Positions 1 to 8,278 of a stretch of 64,000 nt of DNA are shown here, in pieces (positions within the stretch are counted from its first letter, which is position 1; every line of letters starts with the position of its first letter). The notes below the pieces were generated by a model. The model ran no database searches. It was given only the letters and a program-made list of their open reading frames with translations, and had not been told where the DNA came from. The stretch comes from Streptomyces tsukubensis (GTDB taxonomy: Bacteria; Actinomycetota; Actinomycetes; Streptomycetales; Streptomycetaceae). The stretch covers positions 2,936,501 through 3,000,500 of the forward strand of contig NZ_CP020700.1 in assembly GCF_003932715.1 (NCBI RefSeq), in the 5' to 3' direction. The position numbers and the translations under genes are program-made.

Positions 1-774
1 GCGCAGGCGGCGCATCCCGACGAAGAGGAGCACGACCGTGCCGGTGAGGGCGGCGGCGAGCGCGGGCCGGGATACGAGGGTGGTGGACGCGGTGGCTTCG
101 GCGCGGGTGCCGGGCCCCGCGGTGGCGGTGACCTGGACGGAGACGGAGTCCAGGAAGGGGCGTTCGCCCCAGGTCTCGGTGCGGGTGACGCGGTGGCCGG
201 GGCGGAGTTCGGCGGGGGTGGTGCGGGCGGTGCGGCGGTGGGCGGTGCCGAGGAGCCCGTCGGCGGAGAGTTCCACCCGGGGCCGCAGGACGGTGTTGCC
301 GCGGTTGACGAGGGTGTAGCGGACGGTGGGTCCTTCGGTGCTGACGTCCTCGACGGAGAGCGCGGCGACGGCGGGGCCGGTGATCCGGAGGTGGAGCCGG
401 ACGGCGGCGGTGCGTCCGGCGGGGCGGGTCGCGGCGGCGGTGACGGCCGTGGTGCGTTCACCGGGTGGTGTGCCGGGCGGGACGGTGACCGTCAGGGGGA
501 TGTCGGCGCGGGTGCGCGGGGGCACGGTGACGGTGGTCGCGGCGAGCGCCACCCAGGCGCCGGTCCCGAGCCGGACGGTCAGGGGTGCGGTGCCGGGGTT
601 GGTCAGGGTCAGCCGGTCCTCCAGTACGGCGCCGGGCGCGCCCTCCGCGTAGACGTACGGCCGTCCGCCGCCGGGCGCGGGCGCCAGGGTCCAGTCGGGG
701 GCGGCGTGGGCGGGCGTGCCGAGGAGACCCGGCAGCAGGACCGCCAGGGCGGCCGTGCGCAGGCGGGCCGCCAT
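1..774 (-). CDS. Secreted/membrane-anchored Ig-like domain protein (3' end beyond window)
   Basis: The gene runs off the left edge. The visible product starts with a short cationic N-terminus and a hydrophobic stretch ending in an Ala-rich signal-peptidase-type site (PAHAAPDW). About 200 residues of beta-rich sequence follow, with repeated phrases such as LTLTNPGTAPLTV and VRYTLVNRGNTVL that are typical of NEW3/DUF916-like Ig folds in Gram-positive envelope proteins. A hydrophobic segment (LAAALTGTVVLLFVG) followed by MRRLR near the window edge looks like a C-terminal membrane anchor. The ATG lies 3 nt after the stop of the upstream LPRTG gene, so the two form an operon. The family assignment rests on sequence character only; exact function is unknown. 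Confidence 0.7.
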   Translation of the reverse strand, partial: MAARLRTAALAVLLPGLLGTPAHAAPDWTLAPAPGGGRPYVYAEGAPGAVLEDRLTLTNPGTAPLTVRLGTGAWVALAATTVTVPPRTRADIPLTVTVPPGTPPGERTTAVTAAATRPAGRTAAVRLHLRITGPAVAALSVEDVSTEGPTVRYTLVNRGNTVLRPRVELSADGLLGTAHRRTARTTPAELRPGHRVTRTETWGERPFLDSVSVQVTATAGPGTRAEATASTTLVSRPALAAALTGTVVLLFVGMRRLR

Positions 775-777
775 GGT

Positions 778-1446
778 TCAGGCGGCGGTGCGCCGGGCGC
801 CGCGGCGGGTCAGCCAGAGGACTCCGGCGACACCGGTGAGGACGACGGTTCCGCCGAGGGTGGCGAGGGCGGCGGCGGAGTCGAGGGGCCCGGTCCTGGG
901 AAGTTCACTGCCGCCGGCTGCACTGTCCTGCTCCCCGCCCCCACCGGCCGCCGTCACATCGAGTTCCAGTGCGGGCCCGGGGTTGTTGGTGGGTTTGCAG
1001 AGCGTCTTGGTGCCGAGGGCCGTGATGGTCAGTTCCCCGGCGGTGAAGGTGACCTTGCCGCTCTTCTCCGGGGTCCAGGTCCCGGTGAGCCTGCCGATGG
1101 TGATGGGCGAGTTGGCGGGCACCGCCTGCGGATTGGGCACCCCCTTGACGGCGACCTGCCCGGACCCGGCCCCGCCGACGGTGAGCCGGGCGCTCGGATT
1201 CATGGCGCCCTTGCCGAGTTCGATGGGGCTGGACGAGACGCCCTTCTCGAAGGACATGGTGATCCGGTAGCCGCTGCCGCTCTTCTCGGCCGTGATGCCG
1301 ACGGGCGAGACCGCGCTCTTGACGCCGATGGGCGTTTCGCAGCGGTAGTTCACGTCGACGACGGCGGCCCGTGCGGCGGGGGCGGCGAAGAGCACCACCG
1401 GCCCGGCAACCGCGGCGACCGCGAGAGCTGTCCGTATCCGGTACAT
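778..1446 (-). CDS. Secreted LPXTG-type surface protein (DUF6801-like)
   Basis: The 222-aa product has a signal peptide (MYRIRTALAVAAVAG, cleavage near ARAAVV) and an approximately 150-residue beta domain with two Cys (YRCET and LCKPT). A C-terminal sorting signal follows: ELPRTG, a hydrophobic helix and the positive tail TRRGARR. LPRTG fits sortase anchoring. The start at MYRIRT is chosen because GGAAGGGG lies upstream; a longer ORF exists but adds residues before the signal peptide. The domain resembles the actinobacterial DUF6801 fold (from memory, not searched). It is the first gene of a two-gene envelope operon. Confidence 0.75.
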   Translation of the reverse strand: MYRIRTALAVAAVAGPVVLFAAPAARAAVVDVNYRCETPIGVKSAVSPVGITAEKSGSGYRITMSFEKGVSSSPIELGKGAMNPSARLTVGGAGSGQVAVKGVPNPQAVPANSPITIGRLTGTWTPEKSGKVTFTAGELTITALGTKTLCKPTNNPGPALELDVTAAGGGGEQDSAAGGSELPRTGPLDSAAALATLGGTVVLTGVAGVLWLTRRGARRTAA

Positions 1447-1566
1447 CACCTCGTGCCCCTTCCAACAGAACTGACGGAACATCAGATCGCCGGTCAAGGT
1501 ACGCCCGGCACCCGATGGAAGGAAGACACAGAGCGCGCCTTGTTGACGCGCCCTCCAAAAGAATCG

Positions 1567-1581
1567 TTCCGACGTTCGGAA
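1567..1581. promoter_or_regulatory. 15-bp perfect palindrome upstream of the surface protein operon
   Basis: TTCCGA-CGT-TCGGAA is a perfect inverted repeat about 120 nt upstream of the LPRTG gene start and downstream of the regulator stop. It may be an operator. No regulator is assigned. Confidence 0.3.
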
Positions 1582-1692
1582 GTTGCAGCGATGGGAGCGG
1601 ATCCATTCCGTCGCCGGAGGAGATCAGGCTGCACCGGCCGGGACAGGCCCACATCCCGGACACCGACCAGGAGCCATAGGCGGCTCCCCGGG

Positions 1693-3057
1693 TCAAGCAA
1701 GGAAGAGAGAGGCCCGCTCGTCCAACTCGTTGGCTGCGGTGACGCCGCGACTCTTGAACTGGGCGAGACTTTTACGCATGTCCTGCACCGCGCGGCGGGT
1801 CCGCACGGACCGTACCCCGGCCATGCTGTCGAGGGCCCTGCCCCAGGTGCTGCACGCCTGCTCGATTCCGCCCTCGGCGAGTTCCATCTTGGCCTGTGCG
1901 ACGAGGTCGAGCGCATGGATGCGGGCGTACGTAGTGGACGGCCTGCTCGCAGCGGCTGCCGCATAATTCTCGGCGGCACCCCTGCGGTCGCCGAGCCGGG
2001 AGAAGACTTTCGCCGAGCGGGAGTTGACCGTGGCGCGGGCCGGGCCCCAGGAGCGCGCCCAGTACGGCATGTCGTCACTGTCGGCCGCGTCGAGGAGATC
2101 CCGGGCCCGTTGGACAGCCCGCACGGCGGGGCGACGCTGGTTGGTCGCGGCCAAGCCGTGAGCATGGGTGACGGTGAAAAGGGCTTCGGTCGCGGCATCC
2201 AGGCGGCCGACGACGCGTGACAACGCCGTCTCGGACAGGGCAAAGGTCTGAGAGGGATGCCGGAGCTTCATGCCCTGCTGGGCCAGGGTCCGCAGGACGA
2301 ACGCGTCGTGGCCGACGATCCCGGACTCGACGGCGAGGGCGTACGACTGGTGGTAGTACCGCTGCGCGAGCCCCTGCTCCCCGGCGTCGTAAGCCTTCCA
2401 TCCGGCGAGGTGCACGCCGACCGCCGCTGCCGACAGCATCTGCCGACGGTCCTCGTGGGTGCGGAACGAGCCCCGGCACAGGGCAGCCACGTCGGAACTG
2501 AGGTACTGGATCAGAGCGGAGCGTCCGTGCCGGCCTCCGTGGCGTTCGTCGATCTCGGTGAACATGCTGATCATGTCGCGGACGGCGGCGACCTCGGCGC
2601 TCCCGGCAACGGCGCCGCGGCGGACAGCGGCTGTGCGCTCGGCTCCCTCACCGACGTACTCCAGCGGCAGGTGCATGGCAGCAACGGAATATGCCGAGGT
2701 GGCAAGGAATTTACGACGGTCCAAGTCAGCCCTCCACACCCGCGCGAGGACACGCATCGGGTCGGGGCCGATGATCAGCCCGAGGCCCGGATCGGATTCG
2801 TCCATCGACCGTAACCCGAGTTCGGCAGGGGAGTAGATCCGTCCCGTCTTGCGGAACAGGGCCTCGCAGACGAACGCGGCGGTATCGCCGTCGGGTTCAG
2901 CCCCCCGCAACCACTTGTGCACCGTCGAGGGGTTCGTCCTTAGATGCACTCCGACTTCGGCCGCTGCCCGAACCACACCGCGGGCGAGTGCGTCGAACGT
3001 CATACCTGCGTCGGTGATGGCTGCCTCTAGCTGCCGGTTCGTCACGGCATTGGCCAT
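1693..3057 (-). CDS. XRE-type regulator with C-terminal TPR-like region
   Basis: The 454-aa product has an N-terminal helix-turn-helix (about residues 5-60, with NPSTVHKWLRGAEP as the recognition region). It then carries the Tat-like phrase DRRKFLATSAYSVAAMHLPL near residue 110, typical of a large Streptomyces regulator family, followed by an all-helical TPR-like region to the end. The ATG has AAAGGGAC upstream. One Leu codon (plus-strand 2812-2814) is TTA, so translation should depend on bldA. It is divergent from the ATPase/kinase cassette and probably controls it. Sensing through the TPR region is inference. Confidence 0.8.
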   Translation of the reverse strand: MANAVTNRQLEAAITDAGMTFDALARGVVRAAAEVGVHLRTNPSTVHKWLRGAEPDGDTAAFVCEALFRKTGRIYSPAELGLRSMDESDPGLGLIIGPDPMRVLARVWRADLDRRKFLATSAYSVAAMHLPLEYVGEGAERTAAVRRGAVAGSAEVAAVRDMISMFTEIDERHGGRHGRSALIQYLSSDVAALCRGSFRTHEDRRQMLSAAAVGVHLAGWKAYDAGEQGLAQRYYHQSYALAVESGIVGHDAFVLRTLAQQGMKLRHPSQTFALSETALSRVVGRLDAATEALFTVTHAHGLAATNQRRPAVRAVQRARDLLDAADSDDMPYWARSWGPARATVNSRSAKVFSRLGDRRGAAENYAAAAASRPSTTYARIHALDLVAQAKMELAEGGIEQACSTWGRALDSMAGVRSVRTRRAVQDMRKSLAQFKSRGVTAANELDERASLFLA

Positions 3058-3085
3058 GGCCTGTCCCTTTCTCAGTACCGGGTGG

Positions 3086-3101
3086 CGGTAAACACGGTAA
3101 A
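3086..3101 (-). promoter_or_regulatory. Direct repeat CGGTAAA x2 upstream of the regulator
   Basis: Two copies of CGGTAAA start 9 nt apart (3086 and 3095), about 30 nt before the regulator's ATG and inside the 224-nt divergent promoter region. The position suits an autoregulatory operator or promoter element; function is inferred. Confidence 0.3.
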
Positions 3102-3281
3102 GACGCCGGACGCTTCTCAGCGGAGACTTCGGAAATCGAACGCCGGTTGACTTGATGTCGGCCGCCCTGGCCCGAGCCGATGCGGCTCGGGGCAACCCCC
3201 GGGTGGCTGAATCCGAATGCTGCCGCCCTGACGGCCCCCGCCGTCCGGAATCAGCAGCCCTTGCGACCGGGAGAGCGGGCC

Positions 3282-3707
3282 GTGACAACCCACCAACCGA
3301 TCAGAAGCGTACCGATCGTGCGGCCCACGACGGTTTCGCTGCCGTACGAGCCGCAGTCCGCCTCGGCGGCCCGCCGACTCGTACGCGACGTACTCGCCGA
3401 CTGGGAACTGGAGCACTTATCCGATGACGCCGAACTCGTCGTCACCGAACTGGTCTCCAATGCCACCAAGACCGGATGCCGCACCTCCATGCTGGTCAGC
3501 GCGGCACGGGTAGACAACCGGGCCGGCCGGGTCGTGCGGTTCGCGGTGCGGGACGGCTCCCGTACCCTGCCGGTCCTGATCCCCCGGGCAACCGGCGACT
3601 CCGGCCGGGGCCTGGCCCTGGTGGACCACCTCGCCGCGTTCTGGGGCGTCGACATGGAGCCCCACGGCAAGACGATCTGGGCCGACCTCCGGGTGGATCG
3701 GACGTGA
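3282..3707 (+). CDS. ATP-binding anti-sigma-type regulatory protein (HATPase_c_2)
   Basis: The 141-aa product is a stand-alone GHKL ATPase domain of the RsbW/SpoIIAB type: N box ELVVTELVSNATK, G1 box FAVRDGS, G2 region GDSGRGLALVDHLA. Such proteins bind sigma factors or anti-sigma antagonists; many in Streptomyces have unknown partners. The GTG at 3282 is preferred over the upstream ATG at 3180 because it follows a purine-rich site and removes a non-conserved leader. Leu46 is TTA (3417-3419), so bldA is needed. Its stop overlaps the GTG of the next small ORF. Confidence 0.8.
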   Translation: MTTHQPIRSVPIVRPTTVSLPYEPQSASAARRLVRDVLADWELEHLSDDAELVVTELVSNATKTGCRTSMLVSAARVDNRAGRVVRFAVRDGSRTLPVLIPRATGDSGRGLALVDHLAAFWGVDMEPHGKTIWADLRVDRT

Positions 3708-3883
3708 GCGCCCGGCACCGGGGCGAGCAGCGCGACTCTCTCGGCGACGCCCTGACCGCCCTGGGGATCCTCGGTCACACGATCGCCCTCGGTCTGTTGA
3801 CCGACCTGATCGTGAACCACGACCGGGCTGACGCCGTGGAGCGTGCTCCCTCGGCCGCCGCGCCGGACAACCCGGCCTTCTGA
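3704..3883 (+). CDS. Small hypothetical protein (59 aa), coupled to the ATPase
   Basis: The start GTG overlaps the previous stop (GTGA), a classic coupling signal. The product has a central amphipathic/hydrophobic helix (LTALGILGHTIALGLLTDL) and a charged, Pro/Ala-rich tail. No known family is recognised. Codon use is GC3-biased as in its neighbours, which supports coding. It could be a partner of the ATPase; that is inference. Confidence 0.6.
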   Translation: MSARHRGEQRDSLGDALTALGILGHTIALGLLTDLIVNHDRADAVERAPSAAAPDNPAF

Positions 3884-3959
3884 CCGCCCCTGTTCTCCCC
3901 GCCCGCGCCGCCGCCTACAGCCTGCCGGACGGAATCCGTCGCACCGAAGGAGCTTCGCC

Positions 3960-4559
3960 ATGCCACAAACCGCCGCACCGCCCCCGGAAGGCCCGCAGCC
4001 TCCGCCGTCGTGCCCGACCCCGTCCGTCACCATCGCGTTCAGTGGGCCGGACAACGTGGGCAAGACCAAGCAGATCGGCATCCTGGCTCGCAGGATCGGC
4101 CCGGCGGCCTGCGCCACGGGTCGGCTGGACGACTACGACCCGCGCTGGAACGCAATCAAGACCGCGGGCATGGGTGCCTGGTGGTTCGGACGCGGGGCAA
4201 TCGAGGAGGTAGCCGATGTCCTGGCCTGCTCCTACCTGGAACGTTCCCGCCGGGGAGTCACCGCACCGGTACGACTGGTGGACCGGGGCATCCCCATGCT
4301 GGAAGCCTCCCTCGCCGCCACAGTCGCAGTACGCGAACGTCTGACGGCGGACCAGGCCGCCGACCGGGCACGGATCCTCCTGGAGCCCCTCCGCCGACCT
4401 ACGGGCGGCGGAGGCCGTCGAGCACGGCATCGTGCTGCTCCACGACGAGGACCTCGCAATCGGAACCTCACGCAGCCTCTCCCACGAGCGACATGTCACC
4501 CCGTCCTATGCGGACTACCAGCGGCACCTGCACTTACAGATGCACCGTCTGACCGGTGA
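3960..4559 (+). CDS. P-loop nucleotide (thymidylate-like) kinase, N-terminal part of a frameshifted gene
   Basis: From ATG 3960 the frame encodes a dTMP-kinase-like domain: Walker A GPDNVGKT near residue 25, then VRLVDRGIPMLEASL resembling the DRG segment of nucleoside monophosphate kinases. Around 4391-4400 the frame breaks. Beyond ILLEPLRR this frame turns into Arg/Gly-rich nonsense to the stop at 4559, while the +1-offset frame continues sensibly as DLRAAEAVEHGIVLLHDED into the next ORF. The two ORFs are therefore most likely one gene of about 645 codons with a single extra base, either a sequencing error or a real mutation. Confidence 0.65.
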   Translation: MPQTAAPPPEGPQPPPSCPTPSVTIAFSGPDNVGKTKQIGILARRIGPAACATGRLDDYDPRWNAIKTAGMGAWWFGRGAIEEVADVLACSYLERSRRGVTAPVRLVDRGIPMLEASLAATVAVRERLTADQAADRARILLEPLRRPTGGGGRRARHRAAPRRGPRNRNLTQPLPRATCHPVLCGLPAAPALTDAPSDR

Positions 4560-5904
4560 GGGCAGGTGGGGGAAGGCGGTCGTGATCGGTGAGCGCCGGG
4601 TGATGGCCGTGCAGGACGAGATCCGCCGACACCTGCACCCGCTCACACCCCTCGTCCCGCCCGGGGCGCTGGCGGGCTTGCGGGTCGTAGCCCTTGGGGG
4701 GATGTCGGAGAGTGGCAAGAGCACGGCCGGCGAGTACCTGCGGAACCGGCACGGATACGGCCGTCTCAAGATCGGATACCTGATCGAAGATGCGGCCCAC
4801 CGGGCAGGCATTGCCGACCCTTACCAGATCCCGTCCGTGGTTCGGGCCGAGCTGCTGGTCGACGGCCTCGACCGATACTGCGCGGCCCACCACTTCCTGA
4901 ACCAGGTGACCATCGAATCCCTGCACGACCAGGACGCGGCCTCCGAGCTACGGCGGATGCTGGGCGGCCAACTGAACATCGTCTACCTGGACACCACCCC
5001 CGAGCTCCGGGCCGAACGCGGCACCGCCGGGCCGAACGACGTCGCGGCTCGCGACGTGGTCAAGGCCCGGCGAGGGGCGGCCCAGATCGCCTCCTTCGCG
5101 CACGAGGTCATCGACAACAATGGCAGCCGCCTGCAACTGGAACGACGACTCGACGGGATCGCGCTGGCCCACCGCCGTCCACCGCGAAAGCCGACCACCG
5201 TGCCGGTGAACGCGCTGGGCTTACCCGTGCACCTGGAGTCCTATCTGTCCGCGCTGCTGGACCGCACCACAGTCCAGCAGCCACCCGTAATCGACCTGCT
5301 CGCGGTTACCGGCAGCGGTGCGCGCGGCAAGTACCAGCACGGCTGGTCCGACCTGGACGTTTTCGTCATCGCCGGCCAGGACAGCATCCCCGCCCTCCGC
5401 CGGGCTCTGGCCGAACTGGAAACCGAACTCGGCGGGGTCAAGCTCGGTCTCACAGTGCTGACCGAGGACGAGTGCCGCACCGGCGCCGTCACCTCCCGGC
5501 TGCTGCACGTTCTCGCCTTGATCGGTTCGGGCGCTCTTGCCCCGCTGTGGTGCCGTCCCGGCCTGGCTCTCCCCGTCCCGGACGCTGCCACCGACGTCGC
5601 CGCCGCCGTCGAGTCCGGGGTGCAGGCCGCTGTCGAGATCCGCCGCCAGCTCCTCAAGGGCGCCACGGACCTGCGGGCCCTGTTCAAGATCACCGCACTG
5701 CTGGCCAAGGTGATGCTCCGTTTCGAGGGCACCGAGTGCGCCTCGGACAACGACGCCCTGGCCGTCTTCCTGGACCGCGACCCGGCCGTTGAAGCCGCCC
5801 TTGGGCTCGAAGCCCGCGAGGACCGGGACAAGGCGGTGGAGCTGGCCACCATCGTGCTCGGCCACTGGCTGGCCACCCTCGCCCTCCCCACGAGCCGCGC
5901 ATGA
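4432..5904 (+). CDS. Adenylate-kinase-like P-loop plus minimal nucleotidyltransferase (C-terminal part of frameshifted gene)
   Basis: The product has two recognisable domains. Near residue 90 there is a second P-loop (GGMSESGKSTAGEYL) with a kinase-like body ending around residue 235. Near residue 290 there is a minimal nucleotidyltransferase motif (GSGARGKYQHGWSDLDVFVI, the GS...SDxDxxV signature). A helical tail follows. Homologous sequence extends upstream of the GTG at 4432 in the same frame, so this is not the natural start. Two Leu codons are TTA (4534 and 5221). The stop overlaps the ATG of the phosphotransferase (ATGA). Substrates are unknown; it may nucleotidylate or phosphorylate a small molecule. 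Confidence 0.7.
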   Translation: MLLHDEDLAIGTSRSLSHERHVTPSYADYQRHLHLQMHRLTGEGRWGKAVVIGERRVMAVQDEIRRHLHPLTPLVPPGALAGLRVVALGGMSESGKSTAGEYLRNRHGYGRLKIGYLIEDAAHRAGIADPYQIPSVVRAELLVDGLDRYCAAHHFLNQVTIESLHDQDAASELRRMLGGQLNIVYLDTTPELRAERGTAGPNDVAARDVVKARRGAAQIASFAHEVIDNNGSRLQLERRLDGIALAHRRPPRKPTTVPVNALGLPVHLESYLSALLDRTTVQQPPVIDLLAVTGSGARGKYQHGWSDLDVFVIAGQDSIPALRRALAELETELGGVKLGLTVLTEDECRTGAVTSRLLHVLALIGSGALAPLWCRPGLALPVPDAATDVAAAVESGVQAAVEIRRQLLKGATDLRALFKITALLAKVMLRFEGTECASDNDALAVFLDRDPAVEAALGLEAREDRDKAVELATIVLGHWLATLALPTSRA

Positions 5905-7031
5905 ACTCCCCTGCCGCTCCGCGGCCGGTCTTCCGCAAGGCCATGGACCCGGCGAAGGCCGACGCCGAGATCCGAGGCTGGCAGGCCGTCGCCCGCGTCC
6001 TGCCGGTGCCCGAGTTACTGGGCCGCACTGAACTCCCGGACCGGCACCTGGTGGCCTACGAGGACGTGTTTGCAGGCGGCCGGTGCAGCTCTCTGCTGGG
6101 CGATCTCATCGCCACCGCCGACCGCGACCGCAAGGCCCTGCCCAAGCTCACCACGCTGATCGACGCCGTCTGCGACAGCTGGTTGGCCGGCATCTCCGAC
6201 ACGGGCCGGGCCGAGCCGCTGGAAGCCTGTGTGCCCGGCCTCTACCTGGACCGCATCCGTCCCGGGGGCCGGATCGACACCTGGTACCTGTCCGACCGTC
6301 TGAGCGTCCCGGCACCGCGCACCGGCACACCGATCCCGCTGAGATCCCTCACAGGCCACGACTTCGTCGTCAACACCATTCCGCTGCAGTTCGACCTCCC
6401 GGCCGCTGTTCGGCAGGCACGGGAGACTCTCACTCCGGGCAGCCGCTGGACCACCGCTCTCACCCAGGGCGACCCGACAGAGCCGAACATCGCAGACCCG
6501 CTGTGCTGGCTCGACTTCGAGTACGCCGGCCGGAACGCCGTTGCGGGGGAGATCGCCGTCCTCCTCTGGTATCTGCTCGGTATGGGCGGCTGGCTCGTGC
6601 CGACCTACCAGCCGGACATATACGACCGCACTCTGCCGCTCCACCTGCCGCCCATCGCCACCCCTCGGCTGGAACACTACGGCTACGACGAGCGCCACCA
6701 CCGCCTGGAGATCCGCTACAGCTGGCTGGTCGGGACCGGGCGCCAGGCAGCGATCGCCCGTCTGCTGGAGCGCGTGCGGACCGACCTCGCACCGGCCTCC
6801 GGTCTCGGATCGGAACGCCTCCTCTCCCAGCTCCGGCACTTCCTCACCGTGCGCATACTCGGGGTGGTCCCGCCCTGCCTCCTGAGCGGCGACGACTTGC
6901 TCCTGCTGCTGGCCAAGCTGGCGGAGATCCAACATCCCGACACCGTCGGTGGAGTCTTCACCCATACCCGGCCCGTCCTGACGACCGGCCCCGGCGATTG
7001 GACAGTTGATGACGACAACCACACGGTTTGA
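5901..7031 (+). CDS. Aminoglycoside-phosphotransferase-like kinase
   Basis: The 376-aa product has the APH/ChoK-type catalytic signature: QGDPTEPNIAD (equivalent of HGDxxxxN) followed by WLDFEYAGRNA (the DxE/DFG-like metal-binding segment), at about residues 190-215. The preceding part resembles a small N-lobe (LVAYEDVFAGG). The canonical catalytic-loop His is replaced by Gln. One Leu codon is TTA (6015-6017). It is coupled to the kinase/nucleotidyltransferase by ATGA and overlaps the SDR gene by 23 nt, so the products probably act in one pathway. The substrate is unknown; antibiotic resistance is not implied. Confidence 0.7.
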   Translation: MNSPAAPRPVFRKAMDPAKADAEIRGWQAVARVLPVPELLGRTELPDRHLVAYEDVFAGGRCSSLLGDLIATADRDRKALPKLTTLIDAVCDSWLAGISDTGRAEPLEACVPGLYLDRIRPGGRIDTWYLSDRLSVPAPRTGTPIPLRSLTGHDFVVNTIPLQFDLPAAVRQARETLTPGSRWTTALTQGDPTEPNIADPLCWLDFEYAGRNAVAGEIAVLLWYLLGMGGWLVPTYQPDIYDRTLPLHLPPIATPRLEHYGYDERHHRLEIRYSWLVGTGRQAAIARLLERVRTDLAPASGLGSERLLSQLRHFLTVRILGVVPPCLLSGDDLLLLLAKLAEIQHPDTVGGVFTHTRPVLTTGPGDWTVDDDNHTV

Positions 7032-7803
7032 CCGGTCCATTGCCGTGCTCCCGCTCCAGGGCAGGGTCGCGCTGGTCACTGGTGGAGCCACCGGCATCGG
7101 CGCCGCAATCAGCCGGGCTCTGGCAGCCGCCGGGGCCGATGTCGCCGTCAACCACCTCGCCCAGATCTCCGAGGCACGGGCGGTCCTCGGAGATGTACAC
7201 CGCGAGGGGCGCACAGGCATCGAGGTCAGTGCCGACCTCACCGACCCCGACGCCGTCATTGCGCTGGCCGATCAGATCGAATCGGAGCTCGGCCCGATCG
7301 GTGTCCTCGTCAACAACGCGGGCACTTACCCTCGTACCCCGTGGGACGAACTCGGCGAGGACCAGTGGGCCCGCGCCATCGAGTCCAACCTGACGATCCA
7401 CTACCGCGCCTGTCGGGCCGTCATTCCCAGCATGGCTGACCGCCGATGGGGCCGGATCGTCAGTATCGGCAGCATCAACGCCCGCGCCGGGCGCCCAGGA
7501 CTGACCGCCTACAGCACCGCGAAGGCCGGACTGATCGGCCTCACACGTTCACTGGCCAGGGAACTCGGTCCCGCCGGAGTCTGCGTGAACACTGTCCTGC
7601 CCGGCGCCATCCAGGTCGAAGCGGAGAACTGCCTGCCCGCCCACCACCGCGCCCGGCCTCAGGACCAGATCCGCCGCCAATGCGTCCAGCGCCGGGGACG
7701 CCCGGAGGACGTCGCCGCCGCGGTCGCTTTCCTCGCCGGCCCCAGTGCGTCCTTCGTCACCGGCCAGTCGTTGCACGTCGACGGAGGCTGGCTCCTCCAC
7801 TGA
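7009..7803 (+). CDS. Short-chain dehydrogenase/reductase (FabG-like)
   Basis: The 264-aa classical SDR has cofactor motif TGGATGIG, NNAG (VLVNNAGTYP), a catalytic Ser in VSIGSINA, the YSTAK catalytic Tyr/Lys and a C-terminal VTGQSLHVDGGW. The family reduces carbonyls or oxidises alcohols with NAD(P). The ATG at 7009 lies inside the end of the phosphotransferase gene. No TTA codon was found here. Its place between a phosphotransferase and a Nudix hydrolase suggests tailoring of a sugar or nucleotide-like compound; that is inference. Confidence 0.85.
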   Translation: MTTTTRFDRSIAVLPLQGRVALVTGGATGIGAAISRALAAAGADVAVNHLAQISEARAVLGDVHREGRTGIEVSADLTDPDAVIALADQIESELGPIGVLVNNAGTYPRTPWDELGEDQWARAIESNLTIHYRACRAVIPSMADRRWGRIVSIGSINARAGRPGLTAYSTAKAGLIGLTRSLARELGPAGVCVNTVLPGAIQVEAENCLPAHHRARPQDQIRRQCVQRRGRPEDVAAAVAFLAGPSASFVTGQSLHVDGGWLLH

Positions 7804-7841
7804 CCGGACCGTCCCCACCGAACAGAAAGCAGAGCACCACC

Positions 7842-8267
7842 ATGCAGAAGCGAGTCCGCGCCGTTCTCATCACCCCGAACGACACCATGCTGCTGATCAA
7901 ACGCGTCCGCCCCGGCATCCCCGTGTACTGGGTAACCGTCGGAGGCAAGGTCGAGCCGGCGGATGCCTGCCCTGATGACGCGCTGCGGCGCGAGGTCCGC
8001 GAGGAGATCGCCGGCGAGGCCGAGATCGTCGGTCTCCTCCACACCATCGAGACCGAAGACGAGCGACAGGACTTCTACCTGGCCAGGGTCGAGAAATGGA
8101 ACTTCGACGACCGCACCGGCCCCGAGTTCAGCCAGGAAGGCCGGGGCGAATACCTGCTGGAGGAGATTCCCCTGACCACCTCGGCCGTCGACGCCGTCAA
8201 CCTCCTCCCCCGGCAGTTCGCCGCCGTACTGCGTGAGGCGATCGCACTTGGCGAACTGCTGACCTGA
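7842..8267 (+). CDS. Nudix hydrolase
   Basis: The 141-aa protein is one Nudix domain: VTVGGKVEPADACPDDA then LRREVREEI, with the REVREE helix that binds metal. The loop before it is slightly longer than the strict GX5EX7REUXEE spacing. Nudix enzymes hydrolyse nucleoside diphosphates linked to another group. It is the last gene of the cassette, 38 nt after the SDR stop, and is followed by a hairpin. Confidence 0.85.
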   Translation: MQKRVRAVLITPNDTMLLIKRVRPGIPVYWVTVGGKVEPADACPDDALRREVREEIAGEAEIVGLLHTIETEDERQDFYLARVEKWNFDDRTGPEFSQEGRGEYLLEEIPLTTSAVDAVNLLPRQFAAVLREAIALGELLT

Positions 8268-8278
8268 CCCCGCTGACC

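Noticed and set aside
193..2220. Long plus-strand ORF (675 aa)
   Set aside because: It is antisense to two envelope genes and the XRE/TPR regulator, is Gly-rich without domains, and arises from GC3 bias of the minus-strand genes.
5901..7031. Aminoglycoside resistance gene
   Set aside because: Only the generic kinase signature is present, the catalytic His is Gln, and context is metabolic.
3704..8267. Cassette as an MNT/HEPN-like toxin-antitoxin or phage-defence system
   Set aside because: A minimal nucleotidyltransferase is present but no HEPN toxin, nuclease or other effector was found. Metabolic enzymes dominate.
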